Numbered from the stretch's first letter, positions 53,325-62,854 are shown. The stretch is DNA of 64,000 bases from Salimicrobium halophilum (GCF_900100295.1 NZ_FNEV01000005.1:2501-66500); one strand, 5' to 3'. Program-made: numbers and translations. Notes: generated by a model not told the origin, from the letters alone.

Positions 53325-54077
53325 ATGATTAAACGTAAAAGCAAGAGAGAAATCGAAAAGATGAAAGAAGCCGGAGAATTGCTCGCTTCTGTTCACAAAG
53401 AATTGCGTTCGTTCATTAAGCCTGGGGTAACTACGATGGAAATCGAACAATTCGTAGAACGCTATCTGAAGAAGCATGGAGCGACCGGGGAACAGAAAGG
53501 GTATCAAGGGTACGAATTCACGACATGTGCCAGTATCAATGATGAAATCTGTCACGGGTTCCCTCGTAAAGAGAAGCTTGAAGACGGAGATATCGTAACC
53601 GTCGATATGGTCGTCAATTTGAACGGCTTTCTTGCAGATTCTGCATGGACTCATGCAGTCGGAACTATCAGTGATGAGGCTCAAAAGCTGATGGACGTAT
53701 CGAAGCAGGCCTTGTACAAAGGGATTGAAGCTTCCAAGGTCGGTAATCGAATCGGCGACATCGGCCATGCGATCCAGTCTTATGCAGAAGGGGAAGGATA
53801 CTCTGTGGTTCGTGATTTTACTGGTCATGGAATCGGTGAATCGATCCACGAAGATCCTTACATCCCTCATTTCGGAGAAGCAGGGAAGGGTGCCCGCTTG
53901 AAAGACGGTATGGTCATCACAATCGAACCGATGATCAACATCGGTACCTGGCAGAGTAAGATGGACGATAACCAGTGGACGGCAAGAACGGTAGATGGGA
54001 CGCTTTCTGCACAATATGAGCACACCATAGCCATTACGAAAGAGGGACCGATCATCCTTACAGAGCAGGATGACTAA
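53325..54077 (+). CDS. map: Type I methionine aminopeptidase
   Basis: Removes the N-terminal methionine from new proteins with two metal ions. The 250 residues show the five ligands: Asp in TVDMVVNLNG, Asp in FLADSAWTHAV, His in FTGHGIGESIHEDP, Glu in VITIEPMIN and Glu in QYEHTIAITKEG. It stands alone, away from ribosomal protein genes, and resembles B. subtilis MapB (YflG). Start at 53325 is preferred, as AAAGG lies 9 bases before it, while the ATG at 53316 touches that site. Confidence 0.94.
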   Translation: MIKRKSKREIEKMKEAGELLASVHKELRSFIKPGVTTMEIEQFVERYLKKHGATGEQKGYQGYEFTTCASINDEICHGFPRKEKLEDGDIVTVDMVVNLNGFLADSAWTHAVGTISDEAQKLMDVSKQALYKGIEASKVGNRIGDIGHAIQSYAEGEGYSVVRDFTGHGIGESIHEDPYIPHFGEAGKGARLKDGMVITIEPMINIGTWQSKMDDNQWTARTVDGTLSAQYEHTIAITKEGPIILTEQDD

Positions 54078-54088
54078 AAGGACATTCG

Positions 54089-54138
54089 AACAGCCCAATC
54101 GGAGAGAAAGCGGTTCTTCCTCTGGTTGGGCTGTTTCT
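54089..54138 (+). terminator. Terminator after map
   Basis: Stem AACAGCCCAA/TTGGGCTGTT with a long loop that has further weak pairing, then TTTC. Confidence 0.65.
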
Positions 54139-54156
54139 ATGGATTATTGAACAAAA

Positions 54157-54180
54157 GAAAAAACTGCTGGAACAGCAGTC
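54157..54180 (-). terminator. Terminator after cold-shock gene
   Basis: Minus strand: stem ACTGCTG/CAGCAGT, 3-base loop, T-rich tail; it overlaps the stop codon. Confidence 0.8.
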
Positions 54181-54379
54181 ATTTTTGGACGTTGGAGGCC
54201 TGCAGGCCACGGCGTCCTTCTTCGATTTCGAATGTTACGGTTTCTCCCTGTTTTAATGTCTTGTATCCATCCTCATTGATAGCGGAAAAATGAACAAAAA
54301 TATCCTCATCCTGGTCATCAGATTCGATGAACCCGAAACCTCTGTCATCACTGAACCATTTAACCCGTCCTTTCAGCAT
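54179..54379 (-). CDS. Cold-shock protein (CSD family)
   Basis: A 66-residue single cold-shock domain that binds single-stranded RNA or DNA and melts RNA structure. RNP1 (GFGFIES) and RNP2 (DIFVHFS) are intact. It is very acidic in the loop SDDQDED, in line with salt adaptation. The GGGGGAAATTCTC site precedes ATG 54379. A minus-strand extended -10, TGCTAAAAT, lies at 54413-54421, giving a leader of only about 27 bases, so the long cold-box leader of cspB-type genes is absent. Confidence 0.95.
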   Translation of the reverse strand: MLKGRVKWFSDDRGFGFIESDDQDEDIFVHFSAINEDGYKTLKQGETVTFEIEEGRRGLQASNVQK

Positions 54380-54467
54380 GAGAATTTCCCCCTTTGTTCC
54401 TGATTGATAATTATTTTAGCATTTTTTTCGTCAAATAGGAACGAAATTTTTCAGTATTTTCAAAAAA

Positions 54468-55241
54468 TTAATCAATATTTAAAGAAGGATTGACTCCGGC
54501 GAGAGCATCGAGTTCCTGTTTCATCTTTTTGCCTTTCATCGGTGTTCCGTGTCCGGGAACGACTATGGATGGGGAAAGCTTCTGGAGTTTCTGAATGGAA
54601 TGTTCGGCTTCCGCTTCATCCATCGTGAAGTAAGCAGGAGGACCATGCAGGTGCTGGTACTGAGTAATGACAGAAAGAAGTGATTCCTGATTTACGGTAA
54701 GTAGCGCATCCCCACTTATTAGCAGGCGGTCCCTGGAACGGAACAATGAAATGTGTCCCGGCGTGTGACCAGGTGTTTCAATATATTCCCACTCATCAAG
54801 AAAGGGAAGAACTCCTCCCGGGGACAGATGTTCTACGTGTTTTAGATGTTTCGGATTCGTAGGGTAAAAGGGGGAGAGTAATGTAAAAACTCCACCGCCT
54901 ACGGTCGCATTTCCGACGGGGTAATGTTTTTTTCCGGTAACATAAGGTTCTTCTTTTTCATGGACATAGATAGGAACTTTCCAGTGGCGGGATAGCTTAG
55001 CTGCGGACCCTGAATGATCGAAGTGTCCGTGGGTCAACACTATAGCTCTTGGGGCAAGTGTTCCATAGCGTGATTCTGCTGCGTGTATGATTCGTTTTTC
55101 ATATCCTTCGATCCCTGTATCGACAAGGATCCACCCAGGTGTGTGTTCTTTTCCTATAAACACGACATTGACGATCCGTGCCCGATAAAACGCGACGTCA
55201 TCGGTGACCGGTTCTGCTACAGCGTGCGACATGTGATCCAT
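54468..55241 (-). CDS. MBL-fold metallo-hydrolase
   Basis: A 257-residue metallo-beta-lactamase-fold hydrolase. The zinc motif is VLTHGHFDHSGSAAKLS (HxHxDH), with further ligands in ETPGHTPGHISLF and IVVPGHGTPMKG. The group includes glyoxalase II-like and lactonase-like enzymes; the substrate is unknown. AGAGGAGTAATC precedes ATG 55241. Confidence 0.9.
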   Translation of the reverse strand: MDHMSHAVAEPVTDDVAFYRARIVNVVFIGKEHTPGWILVDTGIEGYEKRIIHAAESRYGTLAPRAIVLTHGHFDHSGSAAKLSRHWKVPIYVHEKEEPYVTGKKHYPVGNATVGGGVFTLLSPFYPTNPKHLKHVEHLSPGGVLPFLDEWEYIETPGHTPGHISLFRSRDRLLISGDALLTVNQESLLSVITQYQHLHGPPAYFTMDEAEAEHSIQKLQKLSPSIVVPGHGTPMKGKKMKQELDALAGVNPSLNID

Positions 55242-55317
55242 GATTACTCCTCTTTTCCGTTCTGTGATCTGAATCGTTCTATGAACAGTTTGACCGTAAT
55301 AAAGAGGAGTTATACAA

Positions 55318-55351
55318 CAAAAGCAGAAGCTCTAGGAAGCTTCTGCTTTTG
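55318..55351. terminator. Terminator after nhaC
   Basis: Perfect 14-bp stem CAAAAGCAGAAGCT/AGCTTCTGCTTTTG with a 6-base loop. It overlaps the last codons and stop of nhaC. Confidence 0.85.
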
Positions 55352-56726
55352 ATTCAGACTTTTTTGTAAGTGTTTTTCCTGTAAAGCCGAAGATGATGGT
55401 AAGGATCGGTGATAACAGGCAGAAAAAGGCGAATGGAAGATATTCAAGAACAGGTACCCCCAGTACGCCGGAAAGAAAGACTCCGCAAACACTCCAGGGT
55501 ACGAGCGGATTGATGACGGTTCCTGCATCTTCGAGAGTTCTGGAAAGGTTCTTCTTGGCAAGGCCCGTTTTTTCATAAATATCCTGGAATGCTTCTCCGG
55601 TCAGAAGAATGGATAGATATTGTTCTCCTACGGAAATATTGATTCCGATGGCGGTGAAGGCAGTAGCCAGCGTAGCTGAACGAGCTGTCCGCAGTCCGTC
55701 CTGAACGTTTCTGAGAATGCTCGGAATGATACCTGTCGTAAACAGCAGCCCACCGAGAGCCAGTGCGAGTATCACGATAGAGATGGTGAAGAACATGCCA
55801 TTCATCCCTCCTCGAGAAAGCATCTCCGTTACTGCTTCGTTTCCGGACTCGGCCTGGAACCCACTAAACCAGGAACCGAACAGAGCACCCCATTCCATGG
55901 TTCCGCGTACCCCTGCAATGACTGTAGCTGTGATGCTTGTAACGGCCAGGGAGATGAAAGCGGGTTGTTTGGTCACTGTGAAAAGGATGAGAACGACGAG
56001 AGGAATCCATGAACTCCAATGAATCAGTCCCGTTTCTGCAAGCCCCTGCTCGAAAGGTGACAGAGCCGACTCCTGGTTTGCGTCAGGAGAGAGGAAGATG
56101 AACAGGATGAAAGTGATGACAAAGGCTGGAAGCGTCGTCCACGTCATATTTTTGATGTGTTCGAACAGATCGACTTTAACCACGGTGGAGGCAAGGTTCG
56201 TCGTATCAGAGAGCGGAGACATTTTGTCACCGAAGAAAGCCCCGGACACGATTGCACCGGCCATGATCGGAAGCGACAGGTCCATGGACTGCGCGACTCC
56301 GATGAATGCCACACCGACAGTTGCTGCAGTAGTGAAAGAACTGCCGAGGGCGACTCCTGTAATAGCTGTAATGGCAAACACCAGAGCATAGAGCCATGGT
56401 CCTCCCGTCAAAGAAAAAGCGACGTCCATCAATGCAGGGATCGTACCACTGGCCATCCAGCTGGCGATAAGAATGCCGATGACGAAGAACAAAAGAACAG
56501 CAGCCATGCCTGATTGGGCACCCTGGATCATGCCGTGCTGAAGGTTGTCAAAAGTGAATTTCCTGATCAGTCCGTAAGTGATAAGAATAAGAATCCCTAT
56601 AAGAATCGGAGTATGGGGGCTGGTCCCCACACCGATGATGAAATAGCTTATAACTGCAAGCACCAGAGCAAGCATAAGAATCGATTCTGCAAGTCCTGGG
56701 AGTTTTTTTGGTTGTAGATGAAGCAT
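55332..56726 (-). CDS. nhaC: Na+/H+ antiporter NhaC
   Basis: A 464-residue NhaC-family antiporter with about 11-12 helices that exports Na+ in exchange for H+, important in salty or alkaline media. Seen: GTSPHTPILIGILILITYGL, VALGSSFTTAATVGVAFIGV, SGAFFGDKMSPLSDTTNLAS and VINPLVPWSVCGVFLSGVLG, which are family blocks. Members may instead exchange malate and lactate (MleN type), which cannot be ruled out. AGAGGGATTTT precedes ATG 56726. Confidence 0.88.
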   Translation of the reverse strand: MLHLQPKKLPGLAESILMLALVLAVISYFIIGVGTSPHTPILIGILILITYGLIRKFTFDNLQHGMIQGAQSGMAAVLLFFVIGILIASWMASGTIPALMDVAFSLTGGPWLYALVFAITAITGVALGSSFTTAATVGVAFIGVAQSMDLSLPIMAGAIVSGAFFGDKMSPLSDTTNLASTVVKVDLFEHIKNMTWTTLPAFVITFILFIFLSPDANQESALSPFEQGLAETGLIHWSSWIPLVVLILFTVTKQPAFISLAVTSITATVIAGVRGTMEWGALFGSWFSGFQAESGNEAVTEMLSRGGMNGMFFTISIVILALALGGLLFTTGIIPSILRNVQDGLRTARSATLATAFTAIGINISVGEQYLSILLTGEAFQDIYEKTGLAKKNLSRTLEDAGTVINPLVPWSVCGVFLSGVLGVPVLEYLPFAFFCLLSPILTIIFGFTGKTLTKKSESKAEAS

Positions 56727-56927
56727 AAAATCCCTCTTTTCGAAAAATTCACACGCCTTTTTTACTTAGACGCTTTTATGTAATGAAGAATATGGTGTAA
56801 CTATAGAGCAGGAAGGCAGGTATGTCAACGACTCCGACAAATTCTTTCCTTCTTTCGAAAAATTTTTTTCTGTATGTATTTCTTAATGATGTATAATAGT
56901 AGAAAATTTCAAGTTAGGAGGGGGATT

Positions 56928-57662
56928 ATGGATACATACGAAGAATCACTCCCTTCCTCCGGCAGAATTCAAATGTTCAGAAAAGGAATGGCCGCAGGGT
57001 CTCCGATTATTCTCGGTTATATACCTATCGCCCTGACATACGGAGTGCTTGCTTATCAGGCGGGTTTGTCGTTGTGGGAGCTTACGTTCATGAGCATAGC
57101 GGTATTCGCAGGGGCTGCTCAATTCCTCGGGGTCTCGATGATTGCAGCAGGTGTCACAGCCGCGGAAATCATTATCGCTGTGTTCGTATTGAATTTCCGG
57201 CATTTCGTCATGAGTCTTTCTTTTGTGAATCAGATACAAGCCGAAGGAAAGAAAAAGCAGTTCCCATTAACTCTTTTATTGACGGATGAAACGTTTGCCA
57301 TGTCTTCGATCCATAAAAGAGAAGCCAACAAAGTGGATGCCTTCTGGTTTTATGGAGGGATCATGATTGCTGCTTACAGCTCGTGGGTACTCGGCTCCCT
57401 CGCTGGAGGGCTCCTTGGAAATGTCATGCCTCCGTCGCTGAGTGACAGTATGGGCATTGCTCTTTATGCTATGTTCATCGGGCTTCTTGTCCCTTCTATG
57501 AAGAACTCGCTTGCTGTTACTGGCATTGCGCTCACAGCTATGGCTATCAATAGTTTGGGGCAGTGGGCCGGAATGACGTCCGGATGGGCGATTGTCGCCG
57601 GTACGATCCTTGGGGGAGCTTTAGGGATTTTCGTGTTGCCGGATGAGGAGGGTGAAGAATGA
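56928..57662 (+). CDS. azlC: Branched-chain amino acid export protein, large subunit AzlC
   Basis: A 244-residue membrane protein with about 7-8 helices. It has the AzlC pattern: LGYIPIALTYGVLAYQAGLS, FAGAAQFLGVSMIAAGV, LNFRHFVMSLSF and LTDETFAMSS. With AzlD it exports branched-chain amino acids or azaleucine; specificity is inferred from the family. Start ATG 56928 after TTAGGAGGGGGATT, with a TATAAT at 56892-56897. It overlaps azlD by 4 bases. Confidence 0.92.
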   Translation: MDTYEESLPSSGRIQMFRKGMAAGSPIILGYIPIALTYGVLAYQAGLSLWELTFMSIAVFAGAAQFLGVSMIAAGVTAAEIIIAVFVLNFRHFVMSLSFVNQIQAEGKKKQFPLTLLLTDETFAMSSIHKREANKVDAFWFYGGIMIAAYSSWVLGSLAGGLLGNVMPPSLSDSMGIALYAMFIGLLVPSMKNSLAVTGIALTAMAINSLGQWAGMTSGWAIVAGTILGGALGIFVLPDEEGEE

Positions 57663-57964
57663 TGTTGTGGACTATTGTAGGAATGGCACTCGTTACTGCC
57701 GTGCCGAGAGTTGTGCCTGTGTTCATTATGGAGAAGCTTAATCTTCCCGGGTGGGGGAGAAAGTGGCTTGCCGCTATTCCCTATGCTGCACTCGGGGCCC
57801 TCATTATCCCGGGTATATTCACCGTCATCGAAGGACAACCGTGGATCGGTATGGCAGGAGGCGGAGCTGCTTTGACAGTAGCATGGCTCCGGGCTCCGAT
57901 TATGGTGGTCGTTCTGGTAGCGATAGCTATAGTATTCATTTTGAATGGATTTCAATCGTTGTAA
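57659..57964 (+). CDS. azlD: Branched-chain amino acid export protein, small subunit AzlD
   Basis: A 101-residue membrane protein with about four helices, of the AzlD family, with TAVPRVVPVFIMEKLNLPGW and the second helix AIPYAALGALIIPGIF. It works with AzlC, which overlaps it (ATGA). The 3' end overlaps the converging cation-efflux gene by 13 bases. Confidence 0.92.
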   Translation: MMLWTIVGMALVTAVPRVVPVFIMEKLNLPGWGRKWLAAIPYAALGALIIPGIFTVIEGQPWIGMAGGGAALTVAWLRAPIMVVVLVAIAIVFILNGFQSL

Positions 57965-58818
57965 GGTTCAGTGTGGATGTGAGCGTAATGGATATGATGT
58001 TTCTGTTCGAGAAGGATTTCAATTTCATCCGTAATGTCATGAGCCTTTTGTACAGTAATGCCTGGTGATACGAGGATGGTGGCGTCTACGAGCGTTTCAT
58101 TACCTTGAAGTCTCGCCTTCACATCTTCCACTTTCTTGACACCGGGGTGGGCGTCGATCGTCGCTTTTATTTCTTCGAGTTCTTCTTCGTCAAAGCCATC
58201 TGTCAATAGGTGGGTGGCATCTGTGAAAATGTCCCAGGCCGTTTTCAGAATGACGACCCCTACGATGGTAGCTGCTGCAGGGTCGAGCCAAAGAATCCCT
58301 GCCATTGCACCGAATATACCGACGGCCGCTCCTATGCTGACAAGGGCATCGGAGCGGTTATCCTGAGCCGCCGCATACAATGCGCGGCTTTTCACTTGTT
58401 TTGATAGTCTTAAATTGAACCTGTACACCCCGTACATAATGAAAGCGGAAATGATAGCTGTCCATCCGGTCAGCGAGGAGGGAGTGCCGAATTCCTGATT
58501 GATGATCGTTTCCCCGGCTCCGATCAGCACTTCGATCCCTATCGTGGTCATAATGAAAGCAGCTATCAGAGAGGAAATGGTTTCAGCTTTCGAGTGACCA
58601 TAATGGTGGTCGCTGTCCGCAGGTTTCCTGGATATACGTAACCCGATGAGAACAGCCAGTGAGGCGATGATATCCGTTGTATTGTTGAGCCCATCAGCGC
58701 GAAGAGCATCAGAAGTACCGATTTCTGCGATGATCAATTTTGATACAGCGAGGATAAGATAGGTGATGATACTTACCCAGGCCCCTATTTCACCTTTTTT
58801 CCATTGGTTATTTGCCAT
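57952..58818 (-). CDS. Cation diffusion facilitator (CDF) efflux protein
   Basis: A 288-residue CDF protein with six helices (about 12-200) and a C-terminal cytoplasmic domain (about 205-288). The metal motifs are DGLNNTTDIIASLAVLIGL with Asp, and DHHYGHSKAE before helix 3. The Asn at the site where zinc members have Asp fits the Mn/Fe-type or YdfM-like groups, though this is uncertain. ATG 58818 after AAGGAGATGTATAGCC is used rather than the longer frame. Confidence 0.9.
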   Translation of the reverse strand: MANNQWKKGEIGAWVSIITYLILAVSKLIIAEIGTSDALRADGLNNTTDIIASLAVLIGLRISRKPADSDHHYGHSKAETISSLIAAFIMTTIGIEVLIGAGETIINQEFGTPSSLTGWTAIISAFIMYGVYRFNLRLSKQVKSRALYAAAQDNRSDALVSIGAAVGIFGAMAGILWLDPAAATIVGVVILKTAWDIFTDATHLLTDGFDEEELEEIKATIDAHPGVKKVEDVKARLQGNETLVDATILVSPGITVQKAHDITDEIEILLEQKHHIHYAHIHTEPYND

Positions 58819-58971
58819 GGCTATACATCTCCTTGTCATCTCTTCATCATAGCAAATATTTACTTTCGAAGCCATCTGACTGATAAAAGACAGAATAAAT
58901 AGAAGCTTCTAAAAAAGATTAATATTTCCTTTTACGGGGTAATAATATGGAAGAAGAGGGAGGGATCTTTG

Positions 58972-59190
58972 ATGAGGAGAGAATCGATCGTCATTGAAGG
59001 GGAAGTCAACGGCATGCGATTTGAGAAGTATATCAATGTTTATGTCGAGGGCTGGGAAGATGTGGAACATGCTATACTCCGGTTTTACGGATCTTCAGCT
59101 GATTCGTTCTCGAAGCTGATGATGGAACAAGGTTGGAGAAATGGTGTATGGACCTATGCGATGGAAGAAAGGATTTCCGTTGTTCAGTAA
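58972..59190 (+). CDS. Small hypothetical protein, 72 residues
   Basis: A 72-residue soluble protein with a beta-rich look (SIVIEGEVNGMRFEKYINVY) followed by a helical part and WRNGVWTYAMEERISVV. No family recognised. GGGAGGG precedes ATG 58972 by a suitable distance; a TTG just upstream (58969) could also start. It lies alone, divergent from the CDF gene. Confidence 0.65.
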   Translation: MRRESIVIEGEVNGMRFEKYINVYVEGWEDVEHAILRFYGSSADSFSKLMMEQGWRNGVWTYAMEERISVVQ

Positions 59191-59217
59191 AAAATCTCGA
59201 TGACGAGTGTTTTTAAT

Positions 59218-59246
59218 TTGAGATTAACTACTCTAAGATATATAAT
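59218..59246 (+). promoter_or_regulatory. Sigma-A promoter of flavodoxin-like gene
   Basis: TTGAGA, exactly 17 bases, perfect TATAAT. Confidence 0.7.
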
Positions 59247-59312
59247 TGTGTATGTATCCATATAAGAAACAGAAACTAAAATCAGAATGAGGAAATTCAA
59301 GGAGGATTATGC

Positions 59313-59915
59313 ATGACAACAAAACTGGCAATCATTTACTACAGTTCAACAGGAACGAACTACCAGATGGCGAAATGGGCCAAGGATGAAGCGGAGAAAC
59401 AAGGGGCGGAAGTGAAACTTGTACGTGCTCCTGAACTTGCACCAATGGAAGCTATTGAACAGAACCCGGCATGGAAAGAACATTTCGAAGCTACCAAAGA
59501 TGTAGTACCGGAAGCGAAAGTCGATGATCTCGAATGGGCGGATGCTTTCATCATAAGCGCTCCGACCCGTTTCGGAAATGTACCGGCACAAATCAAGCAA
59601 TTCTTTGATATGGCCGGAGGACTCTGGGCTCAAGGTAAACTCGTGAATAAAGTAGCGAGTGCTATGTCGTCTGCGCAGAACCCTCACGGTGGTCAGGAAG
59701 CTACGATTCTGAACATTTACACGACGATGTACCACTGGGGAGCGATTGTCGTTTCTCCCGGTTATTCCGATGACGCCATCTTTGCTGCGGGAGGAAACCC
59801 GTACGGCACAAGTGTGAGTGTAGACGGAGAAGGTAACATGAAGGAAGATGTAGAAGGAGCAGTTCGTCATCAGGCGAAGCGTACACTTGAGGTAGCAACG
59901 AAATTGAATCAGTAA
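59313..59915 (+). CDS. wrbA: NAD(P)H:quinone oxidoreductase, WrbA type
   Basis: A 200-residue FMN flavoprotein, flavodoxin fold, that reduces quinones by two electrons and avoids semiquinones. Seen: the FMN phosphate loop IYYSSTGTNYQMAKW, APTRFGNVPAQIKQFFDMAG and the NPHGGQEATI loop near the isoalloxazine ring, all WrbA signatures. It has its own sigma-A promoter and terminator. Confidence 0.92.
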   Translation: MTTKLAIIYYSSTGTNYQMAKWAKDEAEKQGAEVKLVRAPELAPMEAIEQNPAWKEHFEATKDVVPEAKVDDLEWADAFIISAPTRFGNVPAQIKQFFDMAGGLWAQGKLVNKVASAMSSAQNPHGGQEATILNIYTTMYHWGAIVVSPGYSDDAIFAAGGNPYGTSVSVDGEGNMKEDVEGAVRHQAKRTLEVATKLNQ

Positions 59916-59921
59916 TGGATG

Positions 59922-59958
59922 AAGCCGGCAGATGTTATTTCGATCTGTCGGCTTTTCT
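59922..59958 (+). terminator. Terminator after wrbA
   Basis: A 12-bp stem AAGCCGGCAGAT/ATCTGTCGGCTT with one G-T pair, 9-base loop, TTTTC. Confidence 0.88.
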
Positions 59959-60068
59959 GACGTTTCAAAAATATAATTCGGGGAATATTATAATTAAATA
60001 TTCAGAAAATTGTTGCTAAATCACTCGTTATCTTGCATAATGAAAAAAAGAGTTGAGGGGGTAATCTC

Positions 60069-60311
60069 ATGAGGAAGCAAAAAAGTGTTTATGTCCTTCG
60101 TCGTTTCCCGTCTTACAGGGGTAGAACTATTACTGCGAAACGTGAGTTGTCCTATGGAATTAAGTTAGCCTCCCGGTTGTTTCTTGATCAAATGATGTAT
60201 GAATTCAATAAATCCCGTTTAGACGCTGCTATCAACGAAGCGATTGACAATGAGGACAGAGAAGCGTTTGAGAAGCTTTCTGTCCACTATCAGCCTTATA
60301 CGTGGGAATAG
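60069..60311 (+). CDS. IDEAL domain protein
   Basis: An 80-residue protein ending in an IDEAL domain (about 42-77), with the typical RLDAAINEAIDNEDREAFEKL core. The N-terminal 40 residues are basic. IDEAL domains occur in small Bacillus proteins, such as YpiB, and in regulators, where they are thought to bind protein partners; function is not known here. TTGAGGGGGTAATCTC precedes the ATG. Confidence 0.82.
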   Translation: MRKQKSVYVLRRFPSYRGRTITAKRELSYGIKLASRLFLDQMMYEFNKSRLDAAINEAIDNEDREAFEKLSVHYQPYTWE

Positions 60312-60325
60312 CATTACGTTCGGTC

Positions 60326-60369
60326 AACAAAAAGTGTACCTGCATGCAGCGGGTGCACTTTTTGTTTTG
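60326..60369 (+). terminator. Terminator after IDEAL gene
   Basis: A 15-bp stem (60326-60340 with 60352-60366, one G-T pair) and TTTT. Confidence 0.9.
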
Positions 60370-60454
60370 CGGAAAATGCGGATTTTGATGAATTCCGTTA
60401 GAGTTTGTAGACCTTTGTAGTATCATAAAAAAATCCAAGGAATTTTATTGAAAA

Positions 60455-60481
60455 TAAATGAATGTTCATTCAAATTGATAT
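60455..60481 (+). promoter_or_regulatory. Putative sigma-D promoter of chemoreceptor gene
   Basis: TAAA (60455-60458), exactly 15 bases, ATTGATAT (60474-60481; consensus GCCGATAT, 5 of 8). The perfect dyad TGAATG-TT-CATTCA (60459-60472) fills the spacer and resembles TetR-family operators. Confidence 0.5.
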
Positions 60482-60508
60482 ACAATAGGTGGAAAGGAGG
60501 GGGAAGAA

Positions 60509-61969
60509 ATGAGTGAATTGAAGAGAACATTGATGGAAAGGCAGAACAAGGTATTGACGAATATTTTGGTAGTGTCTGTCATTTTGGGTTTAACGGTAGA
60601 AATACTTGTAGGAGCTCCACTCCCAGTTATGATGACGATAGGTGTGGGAGGCGGCGTAAGTATACTACTTATACTTTTGATGCAAAAGTATAAGAAATAT
60701 GAGACCTTGGTGCCCGCGGTCATCATTGTAGGAGAAGCGAGCGTCGCGTTTATGGTCGTATTGAATTCTTCATATGTGACGAACATTCTTTTTGCATTTT
60801 TCCTTATCGCTATTGGAGCGCTCTCTGTTTCCAACCGATCTCTTTCTCTCTCCGCTTTGTTCAGTTCAGGTATTCTTTATAGTTTTTACATATTCCAGGG
60901 AGAAGCGGCAGGTTTCAATACAAGAGCATTATTTATGAGCATGTTGTTCCTTCTGCTGGTTTATCTTGTCTTGTTTATGCAGGTGAAAATTACCGGCACA
61001 TTAGTGAGAGACGTAGAAACACGTGCTACAGAGAACGATCGACTGCTACGACATAATGAAGATAGAACAACCCGTCTGCTTCATGTCTCCGAGGAAGCAG
61101 GAGTGCAACTGAACGAAATGGAGCAAGCCGGAGATAATCAAAAGCAGCGAATGAACAATATGCTCCATGCCTTCCGGGAAGTAGCGGAAGCTTCTTCGTC
61201 ACAGGCTTCTACAGCACAGACGATAACAGAAGAATCATCCCGGACAGACCAGGTCGCCAAGGGGATGATCCGATCTTTCGAAGAAGTGAAAAAGCAGGGA
61301 GAACGTGCCAATGAGCAAACACAAATCGCTGAGGAGAATCTGGAGAAATTGAACGAAGTCATTCATGACCTGAAAAGCATTTTCACGATGATGCAAAGAA
61401 GAACGTCCGAATTGAGTCGTGAAGTGTCGGAAAGTGTGTCCTTTACGACTGAGATCCAGAACATTGCGGATCAGACGAATCTTCTGGCGCTTAATGCGAG
61501 TATAGAAGCAGCTCGTGCCGGAGAGGCAGGGAACGGGTTCGCTGTCGTGGCAGAAGAAGTGAGAAAGCTTGCTGAAACGTCGAAAGGGACAGCGGATAAG
61601 ATCAGTTTGAATCTTACTTCCATCAAAAGTCATGCTCAGGAAACGAATGACCAGGTGGAAGAAAACGGAGAAAGGCTTGAAGATGGCCTCACCCTTACGA
61701 AGAGAACTACGGAATCTTTGCAGCACGTGCGGGAGGACATGGATCATCTGGCGAATCGAATGAGCGACTTTGAAAGAGAGGCGTCTTCTGTCGAACAATC
61801 TTCCGTAGCTATCGATCAGTCCATCAATGAACTTGCCGCAGTATTCGAAGAAACAGCTGCCACGATTGATGAACTTGAACAAGCGGTCTCCCATGGAAAC
61901 AAAGACCAGGAGAGACTTGCGGAAGCGATCCGGGAAGCGAACCGGACCATGGAAAGGCTTAAGGAGTAA
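60509..61969 (+). CDS. Methyl-accepting chemotaxis protein with multi-helix membrane domain
   Basis: A 486-residue chemoreceptor. The N-terminal part (about 18-165) has about six membrane helices with short loops and no large extracellular sensor, and no clear HAMP domain. The rest is the long coiled-coil signalling domain with the highly conserved hairpin tip [20 protein letters not shown] and [14 protein letters not shown] (about 320-355) that binds CheA and CheW. It may sense membrane or energy state. AAAGGAGGGGGAAGAA precedes the ATG; a sigma-D-like promoter is upstream. Confidence 0.93.
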   Translation: MSELKRTLMERQNKVLTNILVVSVILGLTVEILVGAPLPVMMTIGVGGGVSILLILLMQKYKKYETLVPAVIIVGEASVAFMVVLNSSYVTNILFAFFLIAIGALSVSNRSLSLSALFSSGILYSFYIFQGEAAGFNTRALFMSMLFLLLVYLVLFMQVKITGTLVRDVETRATENDRLLRHNEDRTTRLLHVSEEAGVQLNEMEQAGDNQKQRMNNMLHAFREVAEASSSQASTAQTITEESSRTDQVAKGMIRSFEEVKKQGERANEQTQIAEENLEKLNEVIHDLKSIFTMMQRRTSELSREVSESVSFTTEIQNIADQTNLLALNASIEAARAGEAGNGFAVVAEEVRKLAETSKGTADKISLNLTSIKSHAQETNDQVEENGERLEDGLTLTKRTTESLQHVREDMDHLANRMSDFEREASSVEQSSVAIDQSINELAAVFEETAATIDELEQAVSHGNKDQERLAEAIREANRTMERLKE

Positions 61970-62045
61970 CCCGACGATATACAAATCAGGAGTATCCGTG
62001 GTATAGTATGTAAGGATATTTTTTACACAAGGGGTACATACAATC

Positions 62046-62828
62046 ATGAAAAAGTGGATCATACCTGTTTTAGTAAGCATAGCAGTTTTCCTTACAGCGT
62101 GCTCGGAAGATACATCTGAGCAGGAAAAAGAGGACCCAGAAAAGGCTGCTCCGAAAGAAACGGAAGTCTCTGAGAAAGAAGAGCCTGATCTGCCGGCATC
62201 AGCAGGGGACAGAAAGGTGTCGGAAGATGGCAGTATGATTGAAGTCGAAGAACCGGAACGAATCGATGTCATCGTGAATAAGCAGCGGAAGTTACCGGAC
62301 GGGTATGAACCTCCGGATTTGACGGAGCCGGATGTTCCTTTTTCCTTTGAAGAATTCCATCCTAAAAAGCAGATGAGGGAAGAAGCTGCGAGAGCTCTTG
62401 AAGCTCTGTTCGAGGCTGCGGAGGAAGACGGGCTGGACTTAGTGGCGGCATCCGGATACCGCTCTTATGAACGTCAGAAGACGATTTATGAGAATTCGGT
62501 CGCTGAAAACGGAGAAGAATATGCAAATCGGTATTCTGCTAAGCCGGGTACGAGTGAACACCAGACAGGGCTTGCGATGGACGTGACGTCTGCTGAAATG
62601 GCTTTCCGTCTGGAACAATCGTTCATCGAAACGGATGAAGGAAGCTGGCTTGAGGAGAATGCTCACCGCTTCGGATTTGTGATCCGTTATCCGGAAGGGA
62701 AGACCGATATTACCGGATACGCTTATGAGCCGTGGCACCTGCGTTATATCGGAGAAAAACTGGCTGCTGAGGTACATGAACAAGAAGAAACGTTAGAAGA
62801 ATTCTTCGGGCTTTACCCGACGAATTAG
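62046..62828 (+). CDS. D-alanyl-D-alanine carboxypeptidase lipoprotein (VanY/M15B)
   Basis: A 260-residue lipoprotein with lipobox FLTACSED (Cys19), an acidic linker, and a zinc M15B peptidase domain (about 105-255) with ALEALFEAAEEDGLDLVAAS, the SEHQTGLAMDVT motif (His and Asp ligands) and PWHLRYIG (His ligand). It trims the last D-Ala of peptidoglycan stems outside the cell. Resembles B. subtilis YodJ. A -10-like TATAGT lies upstream. Confidence 0.92.
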   Translation: MKKWIIPVLVSIAVFLTACSEDTSEQEKEDPEKAAPKETEVSEKEEPDLPASAGDRKVSEDGSMIEVEEPERIDVIVNKQRKLPDGYEPPDLTEPDVPFSFEEFHPKKQMREEAARALEALFEAAEEDGLDLVAASGYRSYERQKTIYENSVAENGEEYANRYSAKPGTSEHQTGLAMDVTSAEMAFRLEQSFIETDEGSWLEENAHRFGFVIRYPEGKTDITGYAYEPWHLRYIGEKLAAEVHEQEETLEEFFGLYPTN

Positions 62829-62854
62829 GAATAATCGTATAAGAAATGGAAATG

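Noticed and set aside
61235-62272. Long minus-strand frame opposite the chemoreceptor gene
   Set aside because: It is a shadow of the plus-strand coiled-coil codons and spans two real genes and the region between them.
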